From the NCBI GenBank assembly GCA_025869455.1, contig JAOZVT010000291.1, positions 1-14,307 of the forward strand: a stretch of DNA of 14,307 nucleotides, given 5' to 3'. The position numbers were made by a program, and so were the translations under genes. Under the pieces are notes generated by a model. The model was not told the origin of the DNA, made no database searches, and saw only the letters and a list, made by a program, of their open reading frames with translations. This DNA comes from Prosthecobacter sp. GTDB lineage: Bacteria; Verrucomicrobiota; Verrucomicrobiia; Verrucomicrobiales; Verrucomicrobiaceae. Positions 6,319-13,748 of this stretch are shown one piece after another (the first letter of the stretch is position 1; every line of letters starts with the position of its first letter).

Positions 6319-6888
6319 ATGCTTTTCGAAACCTATCCACCCTTTAGGCCGCGTGATTTCGTTTTCAAAATCGCCAGTACACCCAATGAACTCGCTGGCT
6401 ATTGGGCATTACGAAAAGCGGTCTTTTGCGAAGAGCAGCATGTCTTCGAATCAAGTGGTGACCGAGATGGCATTGATGAACACGCGATTCCCATCATCTG
6501 CGCCACGCTAGTTGCGGGCATGGTGGATGAAGTGATTGGCACCGTGCGTATCGATGAACGTGAACCGCGTCTTTGGTATGGCAGTCGTCTTTGCGTGGAT
6601 CAAAACTATCGAAGGCTGACAGAAATGAGCACCAGTGTCAGCGTGCGTAGTCACCAGCCTGTCTATCGTGGATTTGGTGCCATTGGAGCGGGGTTGATTT
6701 ATAAAGCGGTTTCCACGGCTAACAAAATAGGTTGTGATCGTTTCCTGGCGGATGTGCAGGAGCAGAATGCTAAATTTTTCCAGCGGCTGCATTGGCAACG
6801 GCTTGGAGAGCGTCAATTGCATGGTCGTTTGCATGTTCACATGCAGGCGGAGCTTCCACATTATCCTCCGGCGGCAATGGTGGCGTAA
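6319..6888 (+). CDS. nitE: NitE, MSMEG_0567/Sll0786-family GNAT acyltransferase
   Basis: A 189-residue GNAT-fold protein of the nitrogen-starvation N-acetyltransferase family of Nit1C clusters; in mycobacteria the same unit is fused to the AIR-synthase-like protein. It shows RKAVFCEEQHVF (32-43), recalling acyl-homoserine-lactone-synthase-like GNATs, an IGTVRIDE strand (73-80), and a glycine-rich RGFGAIGAGLI (117-127) at the place of the acyl-CoA pyrophosphate loop. The end includes VQEQNAKFFQRLHW (146-159), the usual GNAT motif B. It probably acylates a small amine or amino acid; substrate unknown. The ATG at 6319 has no Shine-Dalgarno. If the sigma-54 promoter is used, the mRNA leader is only about 6 bases. 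NitF starts 9 bases after the stop. Confidence 0.85.
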   Translation: MLFETYPPFRPRDFVFKIASTPNELAGYWALRKAVFCEEQHVFESSGDRDGIDEHAIPIICATLVAGMVDEVIGTVRIDEREPRLWYGSRLCVDQNYRRLTEMSTSVSVRSHQPVYRGFGAIGAGLIYKAVSTANKIGCDRFLADVQEQNAKFFQRLHWQRLGERQLHGRLHVHMQAELPHYPPAAMVA

Positions 6889-6897
6889 GTTCAGCGC

Positions 6898-7869
6898 ATG
6901 TCTGCCCTTGAAGCACTCGCCCAAAGTTTGCGCGACCACCCCAACGTCGCAGAAAAACTACGCATTGCTTCGGCCTATGGGCCTGCGGTAGAGGTGGCGA
7001 ATGGAATCGAGATAGGAGACGATGCCGCAGCCATTCCAGATGGAGAGGGTTACCTGCTATTTGCCGCAGAAGGCATGATGGAAAGGTTCATCGAAATGGA
7101 TCCCTGGTTTGCTGGCTATTGCGCCGTGATGGTGAACCTGAGTGACATCGCTGCCATGGGCGGAAGCCCGACCGCTATTGTAGATGTACTCTGGGCGCAT
7201 CCTGATTCACCTATGGCGGCAGAAATCTGGGAAGGAATGCGCGCGGCTTCGGTCGCTTATGGGGTGCCGATTGTTGGCGGTCATACCACCCGTTTTCCGA
7301 TTGAGCGGACTCCTTTGTTAGCTGCCGCCGTGATTGGGAAAGCGAAAAAGCTGATCACTAGTTTTGATGCGCAACCTGGGGATCAATTGCTGATGGCGGT
7401 GGATCTCCGCGCTGCCTACCGAGGCGAAGGAACCTTCTTTTGGAATGCCAGTGTGGGTGCCCCGCCAGAGCGGCTGCAAGCAGATCTGAAACTTCTGAAA
7501 CACTTAGCGGATCATGATTTAGTGACCGCAGGGAAAGATATTAGCAACGGTGGTTTGCTGGGCACCTTGGCCATGCTTTTAGCCACCTCTGCCTGCGGTG
7601 CCGAAGTGGATTTGGACGCGCTTCCTTATCCTCCTGAAATAGAGATGAAGCGCTGGCTGCTTTCCTTTCCGAGTTATGGATATCTGCTTACGGCAGCTCC
7701 TGGAAGATCCAAGGAAGTGCTGGAAGTTTTTCACTCACAGGGCCTTGCCTGCGCTGTGATCGGTGAGATCACCTCTTCACACGAGATGGGGATTTCTTGG
7801 GCCGGGGAACACACTGTTTTTGCGCAGATCTCTCCGGCAGTGACGGCCCGTCCTTCCATGAACCGGTGA
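6898..7869 (+). CDS. nitF: NitF, Sll0787-family AIR-synthase-related protein
   Basis: A 323-residue member of the PurM/AIR-synthase-like ATP-binding superfamily, which also holds ThiL, SelD and HypE; these use ATP to phosphorylate or activate a substrate. It matches the MSMEG_0567 C-terminal/Sll0787 type. Visible motifs are the N-terminal EIGDDAAAIPD (38-48), the core VNLSDIAAMGG (79-89), IVGGHTTRFP (about 125-134) and KDISNGGLLG in the second domain. Together with NitE it may activate and acylate a cluster intermediate, which is inference from the natural fusion. It is the last gene of the run. Its 3' end overlaps the convergent LacI-type gene by 101 bases, and the C-terminus beyond about residue 310 may be poorly conserved. 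Confidence 0.86.
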   Translation: MSALEALAQSLRDHPNVAEKLRIASAYGPAVEVANGIEIGDDAAAIPDGEGYLLFAAEGMMERFIEMDPWFAGYCAVMVNLSDIAAMGGSPTAIVDVLWAHPDSPMAAEIWEGMRAASVAYGVPIVGGHTTRFPIERTPLLAAAVIGKAKKLITSFDAQPGDQLLMAVDLRAAYRGEGTFFWNASVGAPPERLQADLKLLKHLADHDLVTAGKDISNGGLLGTLAMLLATSACGAEVDLDALPYPPEIEMKRWLLSFPSYGYLLTAAPGRSKEVLEVFHSQGLACAVIGEITSSHEMGISWAGEHTVFAQISPAVTARPSMNR

Positions 7870-8851
7870 TTAGAACATCCCGCAGGTGCTCAGGCAGGCC
7901 ACGATCATGCACATGCATTTTTTGAACCAGCAAATCCACGGCTGCGGCACCCACACGATCCAAGTTGCCATCAATCCCCGCCATTTTCTTGCGCTCATCC
8001 TCTGAGCCAAAGAGATAGGCCAATCCAATGTCTCTTGGCACTTTGAGTCGCAGTCGGTCCAGGAGTTCCACGGCATCAATTTTATACACCAACAAGGCGT
8101 CGGGTTGATGCTGCTCAATCCACTCGCGGAAAAGGGTCATGTTGACCTGGTCACCTTCAATCATGAGCGGTGGGCATTGCTCATGCGCTGGTCTTTGCCA
8201 CTGCTCGTTGAGAGCCGCAGCAGACCATTGGCCTCCAACGATGGTGTTGTTTCTCACGGGGGCGATGAGCGCGGGGCGTGAGTAGCCGAGCGAACGCATT
8301 CTTTCAAAAGCCAAAGTTACATTGAAAAAGCCGTGCAACTGAACCCGATCCACTGGCAGTTGACGAAAATAGGTGCTGAGACCAACGACACAAAAGTCCT
8401 TTACGGCTAGCTCCATGGGCTGATCGTCGCGTTCTGAAAATCCTAATATGATGCCCCGGATGCCGCGCGTGATCAGGACTCGCCGGAGCCTTTCCGCATC
8501 ACCGCGCATGGAGCCAAGGGAGAAAATTTCGATCTGGTATCCAAGTTGTTGGGCTCGCTCCTGAATGCCCTTCAGGTACCAGCGGCAAACGTCCTTTTTC
8601 TGCCAAGCCTCATTGGCTACATTGGTGATCAGAGCCAGCGTCTCTCCGTGCGGGTCCAATTTCCGGCGTCGCTGAGTCATTAGCGCCTGCACCAGGGGAT
8701 TGGGGGCATAACCTAGCTTTTGGGCGGCTGCACGTACTCGATCTTTAACCGCCTGCGTGATTCGGGGATCGTCTTTGAGTGACCTGGAGACAGTCGAGCC
8801 TGAGACACCCGCCTCTTTTGCCACCTCAAGTATGGTCACAGATCGATCCAT
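7769..8851 (-). CDS. LacI-family transcriptional regulator
   Basis: A 360-residue one-component repressor-type regulator. The N-terminal helix-turn-helix is VTILEVAKEAGVSGSTVSRSL (5-25, signature TVSRSL), followed by the hinge helix LGYAPNPLVQALM (46-58) that inserts into the operator minor groove. The rest is a periplasmic-binding-protein-like sensor (about 71-340), probably for a sugar or other small ligand that cannot be named. The charged tail (about 340-360, Arg/Lys/Pro rich) makes it slightly longer than the usual 330-345 residues and is encoded within the nitF overlap. The ATG at 8851 gives a typical start. It is divergent from uvrB across 141 bases. Targets are unknown; self-regulation is most likely, and nothing seen ties it to the nit genes. 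Confidence 0.9.
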   Translation of the reverse strand: MDRSVTILEVAKEAGVSGSTVSRSLKDDPRITQAVKDRVRAAAQKLGYAPNPLVQALMTQRRRKLDPHGETLALITNVANEAWQKKDVCRWYLKGIQERAQQLGYQIEIFSLGSMRGDAERLRRVLITRGIRGIILGFSERDDQPMELAVKDFCVVGLSTYFRQLPVDRVQLHGFFNVTLAFERMRSLGYSRPALIAPVRNNTIVGGQWSAAALNEQWQRPAHEQCPPLMIEGDQVNMTLFREWIEQHQPDALLVYKIDAVELLDRLRLKVPRDIGLAYLFGSEDERKKMAGIDGNLDRVGAAAVDLLVQKMHVHDRGLPEHLRDVLITGSWKDGPSLPERSAQKQCVPRPKKSPSRVKR

Positions 8852-8992
8852 TTCAGTGAGTTTATCTAAAGGGGAATGTCGGGGCTATCAACAGGTGTGT
8901 CGGTGACTTTGGGCCATCTGGATTTGCCTGAAAGACGCCAAAAGCGAGCGTGCTTTCGTTGCGTTTACCTCACGGCTGGCTAGTCTAAACGA

Positions 8993-11203
8993 GTGTCTTC
9001 CCCCTTCCAACTGAACAACGAATACCAGCCCAAAGGTGACCAGGCTCAAGCCATTGCCAAATTGGTGAAATCCGTGCGTGCCGGGAATCGACATCAAACC
9101 TTGTTAGGGGTCACGGGTTCGGGAAAGACCTTCACCATGGCCAACATCATTGCTGATATTGGCAAGCCCACCTTGGTGTTCTCTCACAACAAGACGCTCG
9201 CGGCCCAATTGTATTCGGAATTCAAAAACTTCTTTCCCAATAACGCGGTGGAGTACTTCGTGAGTTATTTCGATTACTATCAGCCCGAGGCCTACATCCC
9301 ACGCACGGACACCTACATTGAGAAAGACAGCAGCATCAATGATGAGATTGAGCGGCTCCGGCTTTCCACCATGGGAGCGCTCATCACCCGGAAAGATGTG
9401 GTGGTGATTGCGAGTGTCTCCTGCATCTACGGCTTGGGTTCGCCTGAAGATTATGAAGGCATGATGGTGCCGATTCATGTCGGGCAGCAGATGTCGCGGG
9501 AGACATTTTTGACCAAGCTCGTGGACATGCTCTATGAGCGCAATGACATCCAACTCAAACGAGGGACGTTCCGTGCGCGTGGAGATGTGGTGGAAATCGT
9601 GCCTGCCTATTTAGATAGCGAAGCCATCCGCGTGGAGTTTTTTGGGGATGAGGTTGACCGCATTAGTGCCGTGGATGTGCTGACAGGGACGGTGACCTTG
9701 AAGATGCCCAACTATACCATTTTCCCAGCCAAGCAGTTCGTCACTCCTGCGGACAAACTTAAAAAGGCGGTGGTGAAAATCCGCGAGGAGATGGAAGGCT
9801 GTGTAGCTACTTTTGAGAAAGAAGGCAAACTTCTGGAAGCTCAACGCCTGAAAATGCGCACTGAGCATGACATCGAGATGATGCAGGAAATGGGTTTTTG
9901 CCAAGGCATTGAAAACTACAGCCGACATCTCACAGGGCGGGTGCCAGGAGCCACGCCGGGAACCCTGCTGGATTTTTTCCCTGATGATTTCCTGTGCCTT
10001 GTCGATGAAAGCCACGCCACGATCCCTCAAATAGGCGGCATGTATGAAGGGGACCGTTCGCGGAAAACGGTGCTTGTTGAGCACGGATTTCGTCTGCCCA
10101 GTGCGCTAGACAACCGGCCTCTGAAGTTTCCTGAGTTTATGGATGCAGTGGGTCAGCTCGTTTATGTCAGCGCCACACCCGCGCGTTTTGAGATCGAAAA
10201 CAGCGTCGTCGGAAACTCGGACTACATTCCGCACCAGCGTGAACGCATTGGCCAGGAAGAAGGTGTGCCCGCAGCCTTGCCAGGAGTCGCAGTTCGCGTC
10301 AGCGGCAATGCTCAGTCTGTGGAGAAATTCGACGTGCTGACCAAGGGAAAACCTCTGGTGGTGGAACAAATCATTCGGCCCACAGGCTTGCTGGATCCCA
10401 TCATCACCATTAAACCACTCAAGGGGCAGATTGATGAGACGATGGAACTTTGCCGCCAGCGCATTGAAAAAGGCCAGCGCGTCCTGGTGACCACACTTAC
10501 CAAAAGAACCGCAGAAGACTTGACTGATTATTTGCGCAATCTTGATTTTAAAGTGCGCTACCTGCACAGTGACATAGATGCCATTGAACGTGTGGAAATT
10601 CTTCGCTCATTACGCAAGGGCGACTGTGATGTCCTAGTGGGAATCAATCTCTTGCGCGAAGGGCTGGATTTGCCTGAGGTCAGCCTCGTTTGCATTTTGG
10701 ACGCTGATAAAGAAGGTTTTCTCCGTAGCGAAACCTCACTTATTCAGACCGCAGGTCGTGCCGCACGTCACGTTGACGGAGAAGTGGTTCTATTTGCTGA
10801 CATTGAGACGAAGAGCATCCGTTCGCTATTAAGCATCAGTGGTTATCGGCGTCAGGTGCAGATGGACCATAACGAAAAATATGACATCACGCCTCAGACC
10901 GTCCGCCGTGGTGTGCAGGAGTCCCTTCAGATATTGGGTAAAGCCAAGGAGATCGAAGACAACGTCGTTCGCGAAGGTGGTGGTGGCGACTTTGCTGTGA
11001 TCGAAGTCATCCGAGAATTAGAAGGCGAAATGGCCGAAGCCGCCACCAAGCTGGAATTTGAACGAGCCGCTCTTTTGCGTGACCAGATCCGCGAACTGAA
11101 AAAGCAGGCTGGAATGAACACGGACGATGGAGGCGTTTTGCCGAAACCGAAAAAAGTGACTTACGGCAAAGTCAAACGCGGCAATGCAAAGAGCAAGAAA
11201 TGA
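8993..11203 (+). CDS. uvrB: Excinuclease ABC subunit B, with an insertion
   Basis: UvrB is the damage-verifying helicase of nucleotide excision repair; it is loaded by UvrA, then binds UvrC for incision. Seen in order: Walker A GVTGSGKT (39-46), beta-hairpin YYQPEAYIP (95-103), DEAD-type DESH (338-341), SATP (motif III), IIRPTGLLDP, motif VI QTAGRAAR (585-592), and the C-terminal UVR domain (about 673-708) that contacts UvrC. A lysine-rich tail follows. At 736 residues it is longer than the usual 660-680. About 46 of the extra residues form an insertion at roughly 405-450, between SATPARFEIENS and KGKPLVVEQIIRP. The start is GTG at 8993, followed by a family-like N-terminus; no ribosome site is visible. 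No SOS-type operator was recognised upstream. Confidence 0.97.
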   Translation: MSSPFQLNNEYQPKGDQAQAIAKLVKSVRAGNRHQTLLGVTGSGKTFTMANIIADIGKPTLVFSHNKTLAAQLYSEFKNFFPNNAVEYFVSYFDYYQPEAYIPRTDTYIEKDSSINDEIERLRLSTMGALITRKDVVVIASVSCIYGLGSPEDYEGMMVPIHVGQQMSRETFLTKLVDMLYERNDIQLKRGTFRARGDVVEIVPAYLDSEAIRVEFFGDEVDRISAVDVLTGTVTLKMPNYTIFPAKQFVTPADKLKKAVVKIREEMEGCVATFEKEGKLLEAQRLKMRTEHDIEMMQEMGFCQGIENYSRHLTGRVPGATPGTLLDFFPDDFLCLVDESHATIPQIGGMYEGDRSRKTVLVEHGFRLPSALDNRPLKFPEFMDAVGQLVYVSATPARFEIENSVVGNSDYIPHQRERIGQEEGVPAALPGVAVRVSGNAQSVEKFDVLTKGKPLVVEQIIRPTGLLDPIITIKPLKGQIDETMELCRQRIEKGQRVLVTTLTKRTAEDLTDYLRNLDFKVRYLHSDIDAIERVEILRSLRKGDCDVLVGINLLREGLDLPEVSLVCILDADKEGFLRSETSLIQTAGRAARHVDGEVVLFADIETKSIRSLLSISGYRRQVQMDHNEKYDITPQTVRRGVQESLQILGKAKEIEDNVVREGGGGDFAVIEVIRELEGEMAEAATKLEFERAALLRDQIRELKKQAGMNTDDGGVLPKPKKVTYGKVKRGNAKSKK

Positions 11204-11223
11204 TCGCTCATATTACTTTACGG

Positions 11224-11247
11224 GTCATCTTTTGGTTCAAAAGTGAC
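11224..11247 (+). terminator. Hairpin downstream of uvrB
   Basis: GTCA-CTTTTG (with one bulged T between) pairs with CAAAAG-TGAC around a GTT loop, giving about ten base pairs that start 20 bases after the uvrB stop. The place suits a terminator. There is no T-run after it, so it may be factor-dependent or merely an mRNA end-protecting hairpin. Confidence 0.4.
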
Positions 11248-11332
11248 TTAGAAAATGATCGCGGACATAATACTGAAATAACGAAAGCAAAAAATTGGTC
11301 TATTTTTCACACACTCGCCAAGTCTGCTTTTT

Positions 11333-11358
11333 TTACTTATCTGCATGCAGATAAGTAA
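11333..11358. repeat. Perfect 26-base palindrome
   Basis: TTACTTATCTGCA (11333-11345) is followed at once by its exact reverse complement (11346-11358), with no spacer. A 13-base arm is well beyond chance in this much DNA. It lacks a following T-run on the plus strand and on the minus strand is followed by A's, so it does not look like an intrinsic terminator. A dimeric-protein operator or a recombination-type site is more plausible; which protein binds is unknown. Confidence 0.65.
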
Positions 11359-11660
11359 GCAAAATTCATATTTATCAAGCGGCAAATTATTTAATGGTCA
11401 GTTCATTTGTTAAATTGACAACAAAATACAACTTTGAATGATTATTTGTAATGAATTGGAGCACTTTTTGCTTTTTGCCCTTTTCGATCATGTTACTAGA
11501 TGGTGATTTGACAGCTATAAAATACACCACTATCAAAACAGGCCAAACATTCACACATCACTGAATTTCCAACAGACCTCATGAGTTTTTCTTGTGAGTA
11601 AACTCAAAATAAATTTTCCGACATCTGTAACCCCTGCAGTAATAATGCGTATAGCATGAT

Positions 11661-11936
11661 ATGATTACCATTTTGATACGCCTTATTACGCTTCATGCGG
11701 AAAATGTGATCCCAGAGGTAATATGGGGTCTTGTTGGGGTGTATTTGTTAATGATGTTGATCACATTAACGAGTGTGTGGGGTACATATAAAAGTAATAA
11801 AATCCGTATTCCCTGGATTTTAATGGTTGTTTTTGTTCCTTTTTTAGGGATGTTTGCTCATTGTTTGCATTCTTTGACCCTGGCCGACCTGACTCCGTTG
11901 AAACAAATTGGATTTTTTTCTCGAAAACTCAGCTAG
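11661..11936 (+). CDS. Small two-helix membrane protein, PLDc_N-like
   Basis: A 91-residue hydrophobic protein with two predicted membrane helices, near residues 17-40 and 51-70. The second helix reads IPWILMVVFVPFLGMFAHCL, which resembles the PLDc_N module (Trp, then hydrophobics, then P-F-L-G) found at the N-terminus of cardiolipin-synthase-type proteins and also alone in small membrane proteins. No phospholipase HKD motif follows, so no lipid-synthase activity is implied. The start at 11661 has no obvious ribosome site. The stop is 37 bases before the preferred start of the beta-barrel gene, so the two may share a transcript. The function is unknown; similarity to PLDc_N is by eye. Confidence 0.6.
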   Translation: MITILIRLITLHAENVIPEVIWGLVGVYLLMMLITLTSVWGTYKSNKIRIPWILMVVFVPFLGMFAHCLHSLTLADLTPLKQIGFFSRKLS

Positions 11937-11973
11937 CTCTATTCACTCGTGTTTCGCTCCCTCTTCTAATCTT

Positions 11974-13704
11974 ATGGCAATGCAAAAAAAACGAATTTAC
12001 CACATTGCAAAATGCTTGGCGCAAGTCGCTGGGGTCATGGGTGCATTGGCGACAGCTAATGCAATCGGGCAAAGCGCTAATGCGGATCCAACGCTTCCAG
12101 TCGCAACAGATGGGCAGATGACAACAGGTTATTTTCCAACACTCACGGAAGATACGTTGCTGCAAGGTCCCATGGATGCACGTAGTCGTGGGTATGGTTT
12201 GAGTCCTTACAGTGTTGAGGGGCCAGACAATCGTCAGCAGACGGCTTCAGGTCTGTTTAGATATTATGATCCAGAGCCGGATTTTTATCAGAGACATGGA
12301 GATTTCTTCCGCCCAATCAACCGAGGATTAGGTGTCTTCACACCACGCGATGCCGCTACAATTGAATCCAAGAGGCTGCAAAACGCTTCTTTGACGATGG
12401 ATGGTGGGCTGACAATGTTGACCCGAAGCTTCAATCCAGACTTGGCTACTGTTAAAGCGGGTCCGTTATATTTTGATGTCCTCTGGCTGGGGGCTGGCGT
12501 GATATATTCAGATTTTAATGGCGATCAAAAAATTAGTCAGGGCGACAGCAATGATGATGGCTGGGCGGCATTTGTTGAATTGGGTGTCAGGGGGTTGGTT
12601 AGGATTACGGATTCAATCTATTTCTCGGCCGTTGCCAATTTGATTTATCTGCCTTTCGAAAACGAGTTGGCCCTAAGATTTGGTAATGGTGACGATGCGG
12701 GTTTAAACTTTAGATTTAACTACAACGAGATACTCGGTGAATGGGAGATTTTGTTCTTTGACGAGTTTCGAGGGGTTGCAGGTCTGGACTTCTTTGTGGA
12801 TGCCGATTCACCCGCTATTGATCGTGCGGGACGTTATTCATTTGGTTTCTTGAACGACAGATCAAATGACCTTTATGATGAGCGTCAGGCATTTTTCATC
12901 AATACCGTTGGCTTCTATGCAGGTCGGCCTCTGTTTGATAACGAATGGCGCTTAGGGTTTGGCATTGAGCATTCGGATTACTGGAGGAGCTTTTCCTTTG
13001 ATGAGCATGCGAAGCGCGAATGGCTCGGCTTATGGATGCAATATGAGGGGTCCCTTATTCCATTCGCACCAAGATTTAGCTATGAATACGTCTCTAATGA
13101 TGGCTATCGCAGTATGATTCATCAGTTGGCTATTCAACTAACAGGTCGCATTACAGAAAACATTTCGTGGCGTAGCAAAGTTGGTTATGGATTCTCCACA
13201 GGGGACACCATCGAAAGGAATGATTTCTTGTGGCAAGTTTCGTTGGAACAGGAGTTGACTAGGTCAACAAGGCATTGGATCACCGTGGGTCAGGACTATA
13301 TCAATAATGAATTTGCTTCAGATACCCGTAGAGCAACTTATTATAGATATGGTATTGATCAGCGTATCACCTCGCGTTTTAATGCTCGAGCATTTCTCCA
13401 ATATGCTGAAGGAGAGGAATCTACTACGGCGCTTTTTTCAATTCGTGACCGATTTACAACGGGTTTGATATTGTCTTACCATCCACTTGATTTCACAGCC
13501 ATTAAAGGAACTGTGTTATACGAGCAAATTGATCAAACAAGCACGTCTGAAGACCAAAAACGCTGGCTGTATCGAATCGAATTGAATCAACAATTGAGTC
13601 ATCGCTTAACAGGTAACGTTTTTTATCAGTATGAAGAAATGAATAGCGATGCGAGACCTTTTACGGAACACTTCATGGGAGTCTCCATGCGCCGTTATTT
13701 TTAG
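11974..13704 (+). CDS. Outer-membrane beta-barrel protein with a calcium-loop motif
   Basis: A 576-residue exported protein. The N-terminus has a basic KKR stretch, a hydrophobic core and small residues (to about ANA-IGQ or SANA-DP), consistent with a Sec signal peptide. The remainder is rich in alternating polar/aromatic strand-like segments, and the protein ends MRRYF; a terminal aromatic, often Phe, is the signature recognised by the BAM machinery of Gram-negative outer membranes. An early loop, DFNGDQKISQGD (12511-12546), fits the 12-residue EF-hand/dockerin pattern (Asp1, Asn3, Asp5, Ile8, Asp12). Two ATGs (11974, 11980) could start it; the frame is open to 11908, but that would overlap the previous gene and spoil the signal peptide. 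G+C is lower than in uvrB. The substrate or partner is unknown. Confidence 0.72.
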   Translation: MAMQKKRIYHIAKCLAQVAGVMGALATANAIGQSANADPTLPVATDGQMTTGYFPTLTEDTLLQGPMDARSRGYGLSPYSVEGPDNRQQTASGLFRYYDPEPDFYQRHGDFFRPINRGLGVFTPRDAATIESKRLQNASLTMDGGLTMLTRSFNPDLATVKAGPLYFDVLWLGAGVIYSDFNGDQKISQGDSNDDGWAAFVELGVRGLVRITDSIYFSAVANLIYLPFENELALRFGNGDDAGLNFRFNYNEILGEWEILFFDEFRGVAGLDFFVDADSPAIDRAGRYSFGFLNDRSNDLYDERQAFFINTVGFYAGRPLFDNEWRLGFGIEHSDYWRSFSFDEHAKREWLGLWMQYEGSLIPFAPRFSYEYVSNDGYRSMIHQLAIQLTGRITENISWRSKVGYGFSTGDTIERNDFLWQVSLEQELTRSTRHWITVGQDYINNEFASDTRRATYYRYGIDQRITSRFNARAFLQYAEGEESTTALFSIRDRFTTGLILSYHPLDFTAIKGTVLYEQIDQTSTSEDQKRWLYRIELNQQLSHRLTGNVFYQYEEMNSDARPFTEHFMGVSMRRYF

Positions 13705-13748
13705 TTTTGACATCAATCACCAACATCAGAATCTCACCATCAGTATCC

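Larger units (their letters stand above)
11204..11660. other. AT-rich non-coding stretch, 457 bases
   Basis: No reading frame of protein-like character is seen. G+C is low: 61 of 180 bases from 11221 to 11400. It contains a bulged hairpin just after uvrB (11224-11247), a perfect 26-base palindrome (11333-11358), and a repeated ATGATCGC (at 11200 and 11255). A weak promoter-like pair, TTGACA (11508-11513) and TATCAA (11531-11536) with a 17-base spacer, is 124 bases before the small membrane protein. Confidence 0.6.

Noticed and set aside
8941..8956. AAAGC-N6-GCTTT between lacI-type gene and uvrB as a LacI-family operator
   Set aside because: Arms are only five bases and the centre lacks the CG step common to such operators.
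8959..8986. TTGCGT and TAGTCT as the uvrB promoter
   Set aside because: Both halves are weak, the spacer is 16 bases, and the start would fall on the GTG codon; not better than chance.
11333..11358. The palindrome as a rho-independent terminator
   Set aside because: AT-rich stem without loop bases and no T-run downstream on either strand in the right orientation.
11415..11443. TTGACA with ATGATT 17 bases on, as a sigma-70 promoter
   Set aside because: The -10 half is a poor match, and chance TTGACA is common in such AT-rich DNA.
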